Shown: positions 6,207-12,155, counted from the first letter of the stretch. The stretch is DNA of 12,435 bases from a bacterium (GCA_020849855.1 JADZFO010000045.1:1-12435), one strand, 5' to 3'. Numbers and translations are program-made. The notes: a model not told the origin generated them from the letters alone.

Positions 6207-7318
6207 TCCAGGGCCGGCTGGCCCTGCAGTTCGCGGCTCAGGGTGTGCAGGATCAGACGCCGCGAGGCACTGTCCCGGCGGCCGGACATGCTGCTGCGCC
6301 GCGGCAGCGGGAGCGCGGGGGTGGGCAGCAGCTCCAGGGCCCGGCGGTCAGCTGCCTGCGCGGGGACCGCGGCAGGGGTCTGCTCCGGGGCCGGGTCCGC
6401 GGACAGCGGCGGCTGGGGCATGACGCTGAGCTCAGCGGGGGCCTGCGCCGGGGCCGGTGGCAGGAGAGACATCTCCAGGGCGGCCATGGGCAGCTCGAGG
6501 CTGAGCTGCGAGGCTACCGCCTCCTGGGCCGCGCTGGCGATGGCGCTGTCGGGCCGGCCCACCACATCAAGGAAGGGCAGGTGCGAGAGCAGGTAGGAAC
6601 TGATGCTGCGCTGGGACGAAGCCAGCAGCTCCGGCAGGCGCGCCAGCGAAGTGATCTCATAGTCGGCGCGGTGTGTGGCGTCGGGGTAAGCCTCGGCCCG
6701 CGAAGCGCCGGTGAAGACGCGGCAGGTGACGAAGGACTGCCGCCGGGCCTCCTTGAAGTCGCGCGCCGGCTGGTCGCCGACAAAGAGGATCTGGCGGCCC
6801 TGCAGGTCGAGCTTCTCGCGCAGGAGCTGGAAGGGCCGCGGATCGGGCCGGCGGCTGCGCACACCGTCGATCTCATCGCTGAACACGATCAGCTCAAAAA
6901 AGCTGCTGATGCCCAGGGCCTTGAGCTTGGCCTTCTGCTGCTCCGGCGGGCCTTCAGCCAGCAGGGCCAGACGGAAATGCCGCCGCAGCTCGCTGAGGGC
7001 CTCAAGCACGCCGGGATAAGGCTCCCAGCTGCGCTCTTCCCCGCGGTACTCGCTGGCCGCTTCATGCAGGGCGCGGACGTTGAAGCCGTTGTCGCTCTGG
7101 AAGCAGCCCAGCAGGATGGCGTTGTAGAGGGCCGGGTCATGCGGGCTGCGCGTGCGCAGGAATTCGGCGATGGCGCGCTCGACACTGCCGGCCTGCATGC
7201 CCCGCCGGGCCGCGCCCTGGCTGAGCGCCGCCACATTCCATTCCCCGCCGTCAAAGACCGTGTCGTCCAGGTCAAGCACAATCGCCTCGACCCGCGTTAA
7301 GGCCCGTCCTTCAAGCAT
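6203..7318 (-). CDS. HAD-superfamily hydrolase-like protein, paralogue 3 of 3, with long Ala/Pro-rich tail
   Basis: This 371-residue product is the first and longest of the three HAD paralogues. The core (about 1-250) has motif I DLDDT (Asp16, Asp18), motif II LALLAEG with Ala121 in place of Ser/Thr, motif III RSRRPDPR (Arg157), and motif IV GDQPARD (181-187), all at the same residue numbers as paralogue 1. The cap region between residues 21 and 115 shares YNAILLGC-QSD-G-N-(V/I)-x-ALH with paralogue 1. After LPFL at 247-250, about 120 residues are low in complexity: Ala/Pro-rich to about 340, then a basic stretch RRSSMSGRRDSASRR at 340-354 and a short helix-like end. The tail shows no signal peptide or membrane segment. 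The ATG has GGGGGA five bases upstream. The gene is divergent from the DUF151 gene. Enzyme activity and substrate are unknown. Confidence 0.85.
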   Translation of the reverse strand: MLEGRALTRVEAIVLDLDDTVFDGGEWNVAALSQGAARRGMQAGSVERAIAEFLRTRSPHDPALYNAILLGCFQSDNGFNVRALHEAASEYRGEERSWEPYPGVLEALSELRRHFRLALLAEGPPEQQKAKLKALGISSFFELIVFSDEIDGVRSRRPDPRPFQLLREKLDLQGRQILFVGDQPARDFKEARRQSFVTCRVFTGASRAEAYPDATHRADYEITSLARLPELLASSQRSISSYLLSHLPFLDVVGRPDSAIASAAQEAVASQLSLELPMAALEMSLLPPAPAQAPAELSVMPQPPLSADPAPEQTPAAVPAQAADRRALELLPTPALPLPRRSSMSGRRDSASRRLILHTLSRELQGQPALE

Positions 7319-7595
7319 TCATGTCCCCCGACATTCAGATTGCAGCCGCGCCCGCGGCTCACAGCTTGGCTGCGGCCACCGGCCGCTGGAGTGTGGGACT
7401 GGCCTGTCCGGCCGTGCCAGCGCTCAGCGGCGCTGTTCACCTTGCACGGGCCAGGACCTATCTTTCAACGGGGATTCTGCAGGAAACTTTAATCTGGCGG
7501 GCGAGGCAGAGCCAATTGCCCGGGGCGCGGGGGCCCTGTCGCAAATGCGCTGAGCTAAGATTTAATGCGGCCTGCGATGGTATAATCATACTGCG
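7319..7595. other. Divergent spacer between HAD paralogue 3 and the DUF151 gene, with three hairpins
   Basis: The spacer holds three short G+C-rich hairpins on the side nearest the HAD gene: AGCCGC/GCGGCT (7344-7359), GCGGCC/GGCCGC (7372-7386) and CAGCGC/GCGCTG (7418-7435). If HAD paralogue 3 is transcribed from beyond about 7440, all three would lie in its leader. I could not find a convincing minus-strand promoter. The DUF151 promoter is at the right end. Confidence 0.45.
7578..7586 (+). promoter_or_regulatory. Extended -10 promoter of the DUF151 gene
   Basis: TG at 7578-7579, one base, then a perfect TATAAT at 7581-7586 form an extended -10 element. It ends nine bases before the ATG at 7596, so the leader would be about three bases and cannot hold a ribosome binding site. 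Confidence 0.65.
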
Positions 7596-8117
7596 ATGCC
7601 CCTGGCGGAAGTGGATTTCTTCGACCTGCGTTATGACCACAGGCACAAGTCGCCAGTGCTGTTCCTGAAGGACGCACTGCGCGAAAAGTACCTGCCCGTC
7701 TGGATCGGCGAGCTGGAGGCCAGCAGCATTGAAAATGCTGTGGTGCAGAAGTCTCCGCCCCGGCCCATGACCCATGATTTGCTGGTCTCCAGCATTCACG
7801 GCCTGGGCGGCCGTTTGATCAAGGTGATCATCGACCGCCTGGAAAAACGCACCTATTACGCCACTTTGGTGATCGAGACCCGCTCGGGCCAGCAGATCGA
7901 AGTCGATTCGCGGCCCAGCGATGCCATCGCCCTGGCCCTGCGCGAGAACGCGCGGATGTTCGTGGAAGACGACCTGATGTATTCGATCAAATTCGTCGAG
8001 ATCAGCGAGGGCGATGAGGACGATGACGAGTCCGATGTGGAAGGCGAGGCTATGGACTACGAAACCTTCCAGGACTTCCTCAAGAACGCCACTCCGACCG
8101 ACTTCCGCGACGGCTAG
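7596..8117 (+). CDS. Bifunctional nuclease family protein (DUF151 / BFN domain)
   Basis: The 173-residue protein carries a complete BFN domain (about 3-135). Recognisable family positions include LPVWIGELEA at 33-42, RPMTHDLL at 56-63, LGGRLIKVIIDRL at 70-82, YYATLVIE at 87-94 and the diagnostic RPSDAIALALR at 106-116. A short acidic linker, GDEDDDESDVEGE (139-151), joins it to a C-terminal segment, YETFQDFLKNATPTDF, which resembles the tail of bacterial members. Plant members of the family have been reported to cut both DNA and RNA; in bacteria the role is unsettled, and activity here is inferred only from the fold. The protein is expected in the cytosol. The start is fixed by the extended -10 box nine bases upstream. 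It converges on the Rieske gene. Confidence 0.9.
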   Translation: MPLAEVDFFDLRYDHRHKSPVLFLKDALREKYLPVWIGELEASSIENAVVQKSPPRPMTHDLLVSSIHGLGGRLIKVIIDRLEKRTYYATLVIETRSGQQIEVDSRPSDAIALALRENARMFVEDDLMYSIKFVEISEGDEDDDESDVEGEAMDYETFQDFLKNATPTDFRDG

Positions 8118-8137
8118 CCGGCGTCGGCCCGCCGGCT
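8116..8137. terminator. Hairpin between convergent DUF151 and Rieske genes
   Basis: AGCCGGC (8116-8122) pairs perfectly with GCCGGCT (8131-8137) across an eight-base loop, starting inside the DUF151 stop codon. A palindromic stem in a 48-base convergent gap could stop transcription in both directions. It lacks a T tract. Confidence 0.45.
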
Positions 8138-8165
8138 GAGATTCCGCGGGTACTGCATATCGGGC

Positions 8166-8849
8166 TCAGGGATTCCAGCCCGGGGTCTCAGCGCTGCCAG
8201 AGTCATCATCCTCGTGCTCGTCGTCGTCGTCGCTGTCACGGCCGCCGCGTCCGCGGCCCCGCCCGCGGTGTCCGTCCTCGTCCTGTGCGTCATCTGACTG
8301 CGCCACGCCGCCGCCCGCTGCGCCCGCGGCCCCGCGCTCCGGCTTGGCCATATCCGCCGCCGACATGCCGCTGAGGTCGATGACCAGCTCGCCGCCCTCA
8401 AGGCTGACCGGGTACTTCGGCAGCGGGCGCTTGGCCGGGCCCTTGAGCACATTGCCCTCAAGGTCGAAGATGCTGTGGTGGCAGGGGCATTCGAAGTCGC
8501 CCTGCTCGGCGCGGTGGTTGACCTTGCAGCGGCTGTGCGTGCAGACGCGGCTCATCGCCACCCACTGGCCGCCAGCGTCCTGCAGCACATAGCCTGTTGC
8601 GTTGCCGACGCGCCAGACTTCCACCGCTCCGTCGGCTGGCACCGCCATGCGGTGCTGGCCGGGCGGGCTGGCGCTCCCCTCGCCGGCTGCGGCTCCGTGG
8701 CTCTCCTCGCGGCCCCAGGTGCTGCCACCGGGGCAGCCCGCCAGCCAGGGCAGGCCGTAAAGCGCCAGTCCGGCGCCGCCGAGGCGGGCCAGCATTTCGC
8801 GCCGGCTGACGGCGCGCAGGGGGCTGCTTTCACTAGGCTTGGCTGACAT
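8166..8849 (-). CDS. Exported Rieske [2Fe-2S] protein with Tat/lipobox signal and acidic tail
   Basis: The 227-residue protein has a Rieske domain with ligands Cys103, His105 (CTH), Cys121 and His124 (CPCH). Cys108 and Cys123 supply the disulfide pair found in high-potential bc1/b6f-type Rieske proteins. Near the start SRREML (15-20) is a twin-arginine motif, followed by a hydrophobic stretch and the lipobox LAGC (36-39), so the protein is probably exported folded by Tat and lipid-anchored. Residues 168-227 are not Rieske-like: a Gly/Ala-rich part, an RGRGRGRGGR run (195-204) and an acidic run, DSDDDDEHEDDDS. No cytochrome b gene adjoins it, so a complete bc complex is not shown and the electron partner is unknown. 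It may be a stand-alone periplasmic or surface electron carrier. An AGGAG lies eight bases before the ATG. The gene sits 33 bases after the CAP lipoprotein gene and is probably cotranscribed with it. Confidence 0.9.
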   Translation of the reverse strand: MSAKPSESSPLRAVSRREMLARLGGAGLALYGLPWLAGCPGGSTWGREESHGAAAGEGSASPPGQHRMAVPADGAVEVWRVGNATGYVLQDAGGQWVAMSRVCTHSRCKVNHRAEQGDFECPCHHSIFDLEGNVLKGPAKRPLPKYPVSLEGGELVIDLSGMSAADMAKPERGAAGAAGGGVAQSDDAQDEDGHRGRGRGRGGRDSDDDDEHEDDDSGSAETPGWNP

Positions 8850-8882
8850 CAGCGCGACTCCTGCACACTCTTGCTTGTGCGG

Positions 8883-9656
8883 CTAGAGACCCCAGCTTCC
8901 GCCCGGGTCAGCCACGAACTCGACCAGTTCCGCCGCCACATGGATCGGCAGGTTCCTGTCCGAGGGGTCATAGTACACGCCAACCCCGATGTGTGTGTAG
9001 AGCGGGTTCAGGATGATCTCGCGGTGCCCGGGGGAAGTCATCCAGCCGTTCACCACTTCGCTGGCGCTCTCCTGACCCTTGGCATTGCTTTCGCCGGCGT
9101 GGTCATAGGCCGGCGGATTCAGCGCCGACAGCCTCTCCCAGGGCTCGAGGCCCTCCAGGCTGGTGTGGCTGAAGTAGTCGCGCAGGGCCATGTCGCGCGC
9201 GTGGGCCTGGCCCAGGCGCTCGAGCTGCGTGTTATGGGCAAGGGCCGGCAGGCCGGCCTTCTGGCGCTGGGCGTTGACCCCGCTGACGATGGCGTCGGCC
9301 CAGGCCTCCAGAGAGCTGTTCTGGAAGACCAGCGCGCCGGGGGGCAGGGTGGCATAGCTGTTCGAGACCCAGCGCTGGGCCGCGCTGGCGCCGGAGGGTG
9401 CCTGGTCGCTGTAGCTTTCCTGGGCCGGCACAGTCACCGGAGGCGTGTAAACAGTGCCCTTGCCGCCGCCGGGGTTGCCGATGGGCGGCAGCTCGTCGTC
9501 CCAGACATCCGGCAGGCTGGCCCCGCCGCCGCAGGACACCAGGCTCAGGCTTCCCAGCAGGAGCACAGGCAGCAGCCAGAGCCAGGCCCGGCGGCCCTGC
9601 CGCCTGGCCAGCTCAACACGGCCAGCCCCCGCGTTTGCACAATTGATCTTTCCCAT
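8883..9656 (-). CDS. CAP-domain (SCP/PR1, YkwD-like) lipoprotein
   Basis: This exported protein starts with a basic region and a hydrophobic segment, WLWLLPVLLLGSLSLVSC, ending in the lipobox LVSC; Cys42 (counted from 9656) would carry the lipid. A Gly/Pro-rich linker follows. The CAP domain (about 119-248) shows AHARDMALRDYFSH, AGES and WMTSPGHREIILNP with YTHIGVGVYY, which are the CAP1-CAP4 type motifs; the two His and one Glu of the metal/ligand cleft are present. Bacterial CAP proteins are secreted and of mostly unknown function; some bind lipids or act in the envelope. The ATG at 9656 is preferred because GGAG lies six bases upstream. The in-frame ATG at 9671 would add five residues and has only a weak AGAG upstream. 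The gene leads a probable two-gene operon with the Rieske protein. Confidence 0.88.
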   Translation of the reverse strand: MGKINCANAGAGRVELARRQGRRAWLWLLPVLLLGSLSLVSCGGGASLPDVWDDELPPIGNPGGGKGTVYTPPVTVPAQESYSDQAPSGASAAQRWVSNSYATLPPGALVFQNSSLEAWADAIVSGVNAQRQKAGLPALAHNTQLERLGQAHARDMALRDYFSHTSLEGLEPWERLSALNPPAYDHAGESNAKGQESASEVVNGWMTSPGHREIILNPLYTHIGVGVYYDPSDRNLPIHVAAELVEFVADPGGSWGL

Positions 9657-9800
9657 CACACTCTCCACCATGCAGCTCTCTGCACCACCCGCGGCTCACC
9701 CGCGCCAAGACTGTACCTGAGGATCGAATGTTTGAAGGTACACACTTGGCATCGATTTCCGGGCTACCGGATAGGGCGCCGGCCTGCTAGCATAATGCTC
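9657..9800. other. Divergent spacer between the CAP and zinc-ribbon genes
   Basis: On the minus strand TACAGT at about 9712-9717 could be a -10 box for the CAP gene, but no clear -35 box accompanies it. The right end holds the palindromic -10 region of the zinc-ribbon gene. Nothing else is seen. Confidence 0.35.
9788..9799 (+). promoter_or_regulatory. Promoter of the zinc-ribbon gene, palindromic -10 region
   Basis: TAGCAT (9788-9793) ends seven bases before the ATG at 9801 and CATAAT (9791-9796) four bases before it. The first fits leaderless spacing better. AGCAT-A-ATGCT (9789-9799) is a perfect inverted repeat over the same bases, so a symmetric start on the minus strand is also possible. 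Confidence 0.45.
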
Positions 9801-10262
9801 ATGAACAGCCTCTTTCTGTGTCCTGCCTGCAAGGCCCAGCTGCGCCCCGGGGCCCGCTTCTGCTCCGCCTGTGGAAGCCAGGTGCCCGAGCAGCTTATCG
9901 CCGCCGCGCCGCCGCAAAGCGCGCCGCTTCAGGAGCAGTACACCGCACCGCCGCCGGGCAGCCTGCCGCAGTATGGAATGCCCTACGCGCAGCAGAACCC
10001 TGAGGCGCCGCGCAGCGAAGCCGGCTATGGCCTTGTCCCTTACAAGAACGGCCAGGCCCTGGGCGCTTACTACATGGGCTGCTTCTCCTTCGTGCTTCCG
10101 CTGCTGGCGCCGCTGGCCATCATCTTTGGCGTGCTGGGCCTGCAGCGCGCGCAGCGCGAGCCGCAGGTCAAGGGCCAGGCCCATGCCGTGACCGGGATCG
10201 TGGTGGGGATTATCGCGCTGGGACTCTGGGCGCTGCTGGCCTGGTCCTGGATCTCCTTCTAG
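9801..10262 (+). CDS. Zinc-ribbon plus DUF4190-like membrane protein
   Basis: The 153-residue protein begins with a short zinc ribbon, C-x2-C at 7-10 and C-x2-C at 21-24 (CPAC, CSACG). A Pro/Gln/Ala-rich linker of about 60 residues follows. The C-terminal domain holds two membrane helices, about 88-113 and 130-150, joined by a basic loop, LQRAQREPQVKGQAH. The A-I-I-F-G-V-L-G-L-x-R pattern and the K-G-x-A-x-A-x-x-G-I-x-x-G-I-I-A pattern match DUF4190. Such proteins are common in bacteria and lack an assigned function. The ribbon probably faces the cytosol. ATG at 9801 is chosen by leaderless spacing to the -10 box; an in-frame ATG at 9795 would add two residues. The gene converges on the thioredoxin-fold gene, with a 13-base gap. 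Confidence 0.85.
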   Translation: MNSLFLCPACKAQLRPGARFCSACGSQVPEQLIAAAPPQSAPLQEQYTAPPPGSLPQYGMPYAQQNPEAPRSEAGYGLVPYKNGQALGAYYMGCFSFVLPLLAPLAIIFGVLGLQRAQREPQVKGQAHAVTGIVVGIIALGLWALLAWSWISF

Positions 10263-10275
10263 CCCGCGCCGCGGC

Positions 10276-10629
10276 TCAGCTCAGGCGCCGCAGGTTCAGC
10301 TCCAGGCGCTCCTCCAGCATGTCGCGCCCGTGCACGCCGGTGATGCGGTCGGTGACGCGCTGGCCGCGCAGGAAGATGAAGGTGGGCAGGGTCAGGATGC
10401 CGTAGCGGTCCAGGGCGTCCGAGGCCTGGGCGGCATCAACCAGGGCGAAGCGCACCAGCTTGTCATACTCGCCGGCCAGTTCCTCCACCAGGGGCAGGAC
10501 CGTGCGCGCCGGGCGGGACCAGCGGGCGTGGAAGACCAGCAGCGTGGGCTGGCCCAGACCCTGGGCCTGGGTCAGGAAGGCCTGCAGGCTGGCGTCGTTC
10601 AGCTCCTGTATATTGCCGGCGGGACTGAT
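10276..10629 (-). CDS. Thioredoxin-fold protein lacking the CxxC active site
   Basis: The minus-strand frame encodes about 117 residues with a thioredoxin pattern throughout. IQELNDASLQAFL resembles the usual N-terminal strand and helix, TLLVFHARW is the central strand, YGILTLPTFIFLRGQ carries the cis-proline (Pro82), and ITGVHGRDMLEERL is the last strand and helix. The active site reads W-S-R-P-A where thioredoxins have W-C-G-P-C, so both redox cysteines are gone and disulfide exchange is not expected. It may be a chaperone-like or binding protein. No ATG, GTG or TTG lies between the in-frame stop at 10635-10633 and the fold; the first GTG (10488) would remove the first half. ATC at 10629 is taken as start because a TAAAAT -10 box ends five bases before it. 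ATA at 10611 and CTG at 10602 are alternatives. A sequence error or a decayed start cannot be excluded. Confidence 0.72.
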   Translation of the reverse strand: MSPAGNIQELNDASLQAFLTQAQGLGQPTLLVFHARWSRPARTVLPLVEELAGEYDKLVRFALVDAAQASDALDRYGILTLPTFIFLRGQRVTDRITGVHGRDMLEERLELNLRRLS

Positions 10630-10633
10630 GCGC

Positions 10634-10640
10634 TATTTTA
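10634..10640. promoter_or_regulatory. Possible symmetric bidirectional -10 element
   Basis: TATTTTA reads as TATTTT (10634-10639) on the plus strand and TAAAAT (10640-10635) on the minus strand, both of the TAnnnT form. The minus reading suits the thioredoxin-fold gene. The plus reading, with TTGCCG 15 bases upstream as a poor -35 box, would start transcripts near 10646, at the edge of the hairpin-rich stretch. Confidence 0.4.
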
Positions 10641-10654
10641 GGTTACCGGGCCGG

Positions 10655-10855
10655 ACAGGGCTGCAGACAGCCGCGCAGGGCTGGTGAGCAAGGTCTTTGG
10701 AGATGAACTGTCTGCCGCGAAAGGCAAAGACAGGCGCCCCGGCGGTGCCGTCGTTCCGCTAGTGCTGTTGAGCCTCAACAGCACGGGGGAGACTCCGCTG
10801 AGTATCGGCCGGCTCGCGCCGGAATCACGGTCTCTCGACTCCGTCTCCCGGAATT
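10655..10855. ncRNA. Hairpin-dense non-coding stretch, candidate structured RNA or leader
   Basis: Five stems lie in about 200 bases. GGCTG/CAGCC (10659-10672) closes a CAGA loop. CTGTC and GCC pair with GGC and GACAG (10708-10733) around GCGAAA. GTGCTGTTGA and TCAACAGCAC (10762-10784) form a perfect 10-bp stem with a three-base loop. CCGGC/GCCGG (10809-10822) closes TCGC. GGGAGAC (10787-10793) pairs with GTCTCCC (10843-10849) around it, and GAGAC can instead pair with GTCTC at 10830-10834. I cannot match it to tmRNA, RNase P, SRP RNA, 6S or a known riboswitch. It could be a free RNA on either strand, or a leader of the 10955 gene on the plus strand. Confidence 0.4.
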
Positions 10856-10954
10856 CGTTAATTGGCTCAACCTTCTAAGGCGGCCTTCTCGAACACCCCA
10901 GGGCGCCTGAGACATTGTACCCCGGAGGGCCATGTGCGGTGTTAAGCTTCAGCA
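10856..10954 (+). promoter_or_regulatory. Region before the secreted-protein gene, weak -10 box
   Basis: TAAGCT (10943-10948) of the TAnnnT form ends six bases before the ATG at 10955, the same spacing as at 2698. It matches TATAAT poorly. A GGAGG at 10924-10928 is too far from this ATG to act as its ribosome binding site; it precedes an out-of-frame ATG at 10932. Nothing else is recognised here. Confidence 0.3.
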
Positions 10955-12133
10955 ATGTTCAGACTGCCCTGTTCAGCCGCAACCGCCGCCGTGCGGGCGG
11001 GCCGGATCAGCCTCTTTTGCGCCCTGCTGGCGCTTTGCGCAGCCGCTGGCATCTCCCCGGCAAGGGCGGAGTTCTACCCCGCCTCTGAGCCCGGCTACAG
11101 TCTCAGCCCGCTGCTGGCCGGCGCGGGCCTGGCGCTGGATCCCGCCTCCAACGCCTTTGAAGCGCTGAGCGCCAGCGCCGAGGCGCAGGGCCTGCTGCTG
11201 CACGGCGCTTTCCGCGTCGAGGCCGGGATGAGCCGCTTCTTTGGCGTCAACACCTTCGCCGCAGCAGAGCAGGGCAGCCCTGCAGCGCTGGAGGAGTCGC
11301 AGCTTGACCCGCTAAAGCCCCTGCGCCTGGCGCCCCTGACTGAGCTTCCGAGCTACCGCTTTGAGGGCCGGCAGGTCTGCATCGGCCTGGGCCAGGGCCG
11401 GGTTCAGGACGCGGAGGAATACAACTGGAACCCCCTGCTGCTGTTGTCCTTCGCCCTGCCGGATGACGGCTCGGGGGCCGAGCTGCTGGCGCAGTGGGAG
11501 CTGCCGGCGCAGTACAGCGAAGGCATCTACGCCCTCGACATGGTCCGCGACGGCGTGGTGGAACTGGTTGTGCCCTGGGCCACCGGCGTGGCCGGCGGCG
11601 GCGGGGCGGATGTCGTGGCGGTGGTGCCCACGGGCGGGCTGGCCGGCTTCGGCGGCCCGGGAGCCGACCCGGAGCTGCCGGAGGCACCGGGCTCCTCCTT
11701 CTACAGCACGCACGGCAGCATCAACCTGCTGGACTATAACGGGGACGGCGACTGGGAGCTGGAGACAATCTGGACGCCCTTCGCGGCGGTCTTCGCCTAT
11801 TACTACCCGCAGCTTTACAGCTTCGACCGCGAAGCCTGGGCCTTTGCCGAGGCGCAGCAGAGCATGCCGGGCTACTACGCCGCCGCCAATGGCTATTACC
11901 GCGAACTGCTGGCAAAGCTGGAGCTGGCGCTGGCGCGGCCGGCGGAGTACTACAGCGAGATGGACGACTGGACTGGCGGCCCGGGCTACAGCACGCAGGT
12001 GGGCGGCGCGGCGGCCACGCTGTCGCCCTTCATGAGCCCCGGCGCTGACCCGGCGCACCCGCTGCTGGATGAGTACAACATCGAGGCCCTGCGCAGCATG
12101 TTGGCCGGGCTGGAGGGTAAAGGGGCGGAGTAA
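10955..12133 (+). CDS. Secreted protein of unknown function with a Ca-binding-like DxNxDxD loop
   Basis: I do not recognise this 392-residue protein. Residues 1-38 form a Sec signal peptide: basic start, hydrophobic stretch ISLFCALLALCAAAG and a likely cleavage after ARA (36-38). The mature part has no membrane helix. LLDYNGDGDWELETIW at 258-273 contains D-x-N-x-D-x-D, the calcium-loop pattern of FG-GAP/VCBS-type beta-propeller repeats, and VRDGVVELVVPW at 197-208 looks like a second, degenerate blade strand. Gly-rich stretches occur at 211-238, and Tyr-rich segments such as AYYYPQLY (281-288) and PGYYAAANGYY follow. The function is unknown, and an extracellular or periplasmic beta-rich protein is the best guess. 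The start is the ATG directly before the signal peptide; it lacks a Shine-Dalgarno sequence. The gene stands alone, with hairpin repeats immediately after the stop. Confidence 0.8.
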   Translation: MFRLPCSAATAAVRAGRISLFCALLALCAAAGISPARAEFYPASEPGYSLSPLLAGAGLALDPASNAFEALSASAEAQGLLLHGAFRVEAGMSRFFGVNTFAAAEQGSPAALEESQLDPLKPLRLAPLTELPSYRFEGRQVCIGLGQGRVQDAEEYNWNPLLLLSFALPDDGSGAELLAQWELPAQYSEGIYALDMVRDGVVELVVPWATGVAGGGGADVVAVVPTGGLAGFGGPGADPELPEAPGSSFYSTHGSINLLDYNGDGDWELETIWTPFAAVFAYYYPQLYSFDREAWAFAEAQQSMPGYYAAANGYYRELLAKLELALARPAEYYSEMDDWTGGPGYSTQVGGAAATLSPFMSPGADPAHPLLDEYNIEALRSMLAGLEGKGAE

Positions 12134-12137
12134 GAAT

Positions 12138-12155
12138 GCAGGCATGGATGCCTGC
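12138..12155. repeat. 8-bp hairpin just after the secreted-protein gene
   Basis: GCAGGCAT (12138-12145) pairs perfectly with ATGCCTGC (12148-12155). It begins four bases after the stop codon and could end transcription, although no T run follows. Its form suggests a dispersed palindromic repeat like the two downstream. Confidence 0.5.

Noticed and set aside
5468-7300. 610-codon open frame on the plus strand
   Set aside because: It lies opposite two HAD genes with clear motifs and ribosome binding sites, and its translation is a low-complexity Ala/Gly/Gln/Arg mix typical of antisense frames in G+C-rich DNA.
8871-9800. Long plus-strand frame running into the zinc-ribbon gene
   Set aside because: It is the reverse complement of the CAP gene and spacer. 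The real gene starts at 9801, where the zinc-ribbon cysteines and the -10 box are.
10787-10849. tRNA-like fold with a 7-bp outer stem
   Set aside because: There is no T-loop GGTTCRA-type sequence, no proper D or anticodon arm and no CCA-ready end.
10684-10878. 64-codon GTG frame in the hairpin-rich stretch
   Set aside because: It has no ribosome binding site, its codon use is unlike the neighbours, and its bases are mostly in perfect stems. A small protein is possible but unsupported.
10932-11168. ATG with a GGAGG close upstream, out of frame with the secreted-protein gene
   Set aside because: The spacing is only two to three bases, and the translation is Pro/Arg/Cys-rich with no domain. 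The overlapping frame has a clear signal peptide.
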